DNA from: Nitzschia sp. DOCU1
Lineage: Eukaryota; Bacillariophyta; Bacillariophyceae; Bacillariales; Bacillariaceae
Direction: 5' to 3'
Assembly (NCBI GenBank): GCA_951394045.1
Contig: OX595986.1
Location: forward strand, 248,001-312,000
DNA: 64,000 nt
Shown: positions 61,686 to 64,000 of the stretch, piece after piece
Layout of the letters: every line of letters begins with the position of its first letter
Position numbering within the stretch: the stretch's first letter is position 1
Notes under the pieces: model-generated
What the model was told of the DNA's origin: nothing
The model's database searches: none
Seen by the model: only the letters and a program-made list of their open reading frames with translations
Translations under genes and position numbers: made by a program

Positions 61686-63815
61686 ATGGATCACAGCTAC
61701 TTTTTTTCAGGAGGCGGGGGTCAAGAATCCATGAGTCAGCGTCGCCTGGGCACGCTTCGAAGGACTCGAATGTCCTCGCCACAGATGACTTCCTTCCAAG
61801 GTTTGTGCACGCCCCCCATTATGGCTCATTTGAGACAATTGGAGATGAAGCATTTTGATGGTCCACTTTACATGAAGACAACACAGATCATGTTTTCAGA
61901 TGTGGCCTTCGAGTCTGAACTAGGCCGGGGCCGATACACCAACGTTTTTCAAGTACGAATACGATCAAATGCTTCGGAGAAACGCTATGCGTTGAAATCG
62001 CTCAACCCCAGCCGGATACGGCAGTATGCAGACGCCAAACAGAGCAATGGTGGCGCTAATGATCCAAAACAGAGTGCGTCTCAAGTTCTGGCAGGTGCAG
62101 CAGAGGAATTGTATCGAGAAGCTACTATTTTGTCTGGATGCGATCACCCCAGCATAATAAGACTTCAGGGCGTGGCGATTGAAGGCTTAGTTGGAAGCTT
62201 CAGCATCAATCCGTCCGATCCAATATCGTTAGCACGCGGAGAGCATGGCTACTTTATTCTTCTGGATCGGATCAGTGAAACTTTGGAGCAACGCCTTCCG
62301 AAGTGGCGCCAGCTTCAGCAGGGAATGTTCCCTAGAATACGGAGGTCAAGTCTCAGCAAATCGCGACGGTCTTCGGAGAACAAACATGCTCTTACTCGGA
62401 ATAGGTCAACGCCGCTCATGGCTTTCGATTTAGGGTCTTCAAATCGTAGCGATGAAACCCAGGGCGCTGATCTTTCGGAACGAATGGCAATTGCCACTTC
62501 CATCGCCAGTGCCGTTACCTATTTGCACAACAATCGCCAAATAGTCGTTCGGGACTTATGTCCTGAATCGATAGGCTTTGATGCCTGGACCGGTGAGGTC
62601 AAACTTTTCAACTTGGGCTTGGCACGGACGCCCCAAGAATGCTTTTTGGACATTCAACTCGAGGGCAATTTTCGTTACATGGCGCCTGAGATTATGCTGT
62701 GTCAGCCCTCGGGGTTCCCAGGCGATATTTATAGTTTTGGAGTGTTGCTTTGGGAAATAATAACGTTGGAACGTCCCTACGACGCCTTCTTTACTCCGGG
62801 CCCTGATGGCAAGGAGATCTTTGCTCAATCCAAGTTTAGGGATCAGGTCATTTTGAACAAGCAGTGGAGACCTAACTGTGCCTCTATCTCCGACCCGGAA
62901 GCCAAGCGTTTGATTCAAGAATGCTGGTGTTCCGATCCCGATGCACGCCCCAACGCGGAACAAGTATTTTGGCGGTTGGAACAAAGCATTGTCATGCGCC
63001 AGCGTATACAGGTGCAGCAACGGCGACTTTCCGTCAAGGGAGGCTTTCGCCGGACATCCTTTCATTCCACTTCAACAGGAAGCGGGGGCAAGGCAAATGC
63101 TTGCACTGATAGCTACAGTTCGACTTCGCCGAAGCAGCCTCGGCGCCGTAGTAGCCTACTTAATGTGTTCTCGCGACGAGCTAGCTCGTCCAGGGCATCT
63201 TCGTCAGGGGATCTGATCGTAAATCAACAACAGCAAGAGCGGCCGTCCGCAATGGAATTAGCAGCTGCTGAAGTTGCGGCAGGCTTTTTGGAAGACGACG
63301 ATGACTGCAGTGAAGGCAGTATAAGAGCAGAACCGCGAATTCCGGGCGAAGGCTTCGACATCACTATGATGGCACCTCCTCCACCGGATAGTACTTCGTT
63401 CAAAAATGAAGACACAGCGACGACGCCGTCGCTGTCCTTGTCAGAGTTCCGAGCTCGACTGAAGGTGTCAACACCAAACTCAACCGGAAAGCAGCCGTCC
63501 TCAACCATTTCTCTTGAAAAGATCAGGAACAACGACAAAAAGCCGCGGTCCCAGTCTTTGCATAGCTTGCCCGGAGCTTATTCATCGAAGGATCCTCCGT
63601 TTTATGATGAGATTCTTGCCAAGGACAAACAGATGCCAGTGAATAGCGCCAAGAACACAAAGCATCTAGTGGATAACACCAAGGACAAGAAGCAACCAAT
63701 GAATCGTGGCGGGGGTTTGTGGGGGAGGCTATCCACCGGCCGTGGCAGCATGGAAAAACATTCCAGCTTCTTTTCTCGCAAGAAGACATCCTCACCGGAT
63801 CGCGTGGTACAATAA
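61686..63815 (+). CDS. Predicted pseudokinase of the local TKL-like family
   Basis: 709 aa from the ATG at 61686. Closest to the kinase at 36963-38990: similar N-terminus (SFQGLC), the same LREATIL-type helix C region, and the same MLCQPSGFPxDxYSFGVLLWE block. The glycine loop (GRGRYTNVF, near 80) and ATP lysine (YALK, Lys 104) are present. The catalytic loop reads VRDLCPES (Asp 290 kept, but Lys to Cys at 292 and Asn to Ser at 295), and DFG is NLG (Asn 309). Loss of the Mg-binding Asp predicts little or no phosphotransfer. The long C-terminal tail (about 270 residues) is Ser/Pro/Lys-rich. An allosteric or scaffold partner for the active paralogs is inferred. Confidence 0.85.
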   Translation: MDHSYFFSGGGGQESMSQRRLGTLRRTRMSSPQMTSFQGLCTPPIMAHLRQLEMKHFDGPLYMKTTQIMFSDVAFESELGRGRYTNVFQVRIRSNASEKRYALKSLNPSRIRQYADAKQSNGGANDPKQSASQVLAGAAEELYREATILSGCDHPSIIRLQGVAIEGLVGSFSINPSDPISLARGEHGYFILLDRISETLEQRLPKWRQLQQGMFPRIRRSSLSKSRRSSENKHALTRNRSTPLMAFDLGSSNRSDETQGADLSERMAIATSIASAVTYLHNNRQIVVRDLCPESIGFDAWTGEVKLFNLGLARTPQECFLDIQLEGNFRYMAPEIMLCQPSGFPGDIYSFGVLLWEIITLERPYDAFFTPGPDGKEIFAQSKFRDQVILNKQWRPNCASISDPEAKRLIQECWCSDPDARPNAEQVFWRLEQSIVMRQRIQVQQRRLSVKGGFRRTSFHSTSTGSGGKANACTDSYSSTSPKQPRRRSSLLNVFSRRASSSRASSSGDLIVNQQQQERPSAMELAAAEVAAGFLEDDDDCSEGSIRAEPRIPGEGFDITMMAPPPPDSTSFKNEDTATTPSLSLSEFRARLKVSTPNSTGKQPSSTISLEKIRNNDKKPRSQSLHSLPGAYSSKDPPFYDEILAKDKQMPVNSAKNTKHLVDNTKDKKQPMNRGGGLWGRLSTGRGSMEKHSSFFSRKKTSSPDRVVQ

Positions 63816-64000
63816 GAAGACTCGCCGCGTTGTCTTCGGTCCATCTTTAGGCGAGTGTTTACCCCAACAGTAGAAGGGATGTTCGAATCACGGACTAGGA
63901 TAGTAGAGGAAGTGGGTCACACACATACTAGCCGCAATGCAAACTTCGAGAAACAACATTGCTCTCCCATTGTTCCGTTAGTGGAGGGAACTGTACTCTG

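Overview
The window looks like nuclear DNA of a diatom, probably a raphid pennate. Genes are compact, with short GT-AG introns of about 65-115 bp. Several proteins start with a signal peptide followed by an aromatic motif like the diatom plastid ASAFAP signal (the exonuclease, the nitroreductase-like protein, the double ABM protein). The gene content also fits: an NRT2 nitrate transporter, secreted SET-like families, Ser-rich kinases and Cys-rich stramenopile families. This is inference from content; no rRNA or organelle marker is present. About 24 protein genes on both strands are supported. Many gene starts were moved to the first in-frame ATG or to a spliced first exon.

Layout. 0-4 kb: two tandem paralogs of a secreted, probably membrane-anchored family with matching 4-exon structures; the left one runs off the edge. 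5-8.5 kb: a coiled-coil protein and a J-domain protein. 9.2-9.9 kb: an open frame broken by one TGA. 11-12.6 kb: nitrate transporter with a 27-nt first exon. 13-17 kb: a vigilin-like multi-KH protein with four exons. 18-20.8 kb: a small secreted protein divergent from an F-box/propeller-like protein. 21.5-29.6 kb: three secretory SET-like proteins and a frameshifted SET pseudogene, surrounding a 1.8-kb repeat-rich, apparently non-coding locus (23.46-25.28 kb). 30-36 kb: PP1 inhibitor-2, a Cys-rich protein, a Zn-finger-like protein and a GAF protein. 37-45 kb: kinase, ZIP transporter, geranylgeranyltransferase-I beta subunit and an EF-hand two-pore K+ channel. 46-50 kb: a plastid double-ABM protein, an unknown protein, duplicated intergenic blocks and two broken MYND fingers. 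50.7-64 kb: pseudokinase, fucosyltransferase, nitroreductase-like protein, kinase, plastid 5'-3' exonuclease and a second pseudokinase.

How the genes relate. There are no operons. The links are local duplication (secreted paralogs, SET cluster, kinase family, MYND fragments) and shared themes: nitrogen and metal uptake, K+/Ca2+ signalling, phosphorylation and PP1 control, prenylation and glycosylation, plastid redox and DNA metabolism. The most unusual stretch is 23.46-25.28 kb. It holds three 33-nt hairpin repeats with compensatory base changes, duplicated exon-intron-like units, and two 150-nt structured repeats, one of which also shows a compensatory pair. It may be an undescribed spliced non-coding RNA locus.
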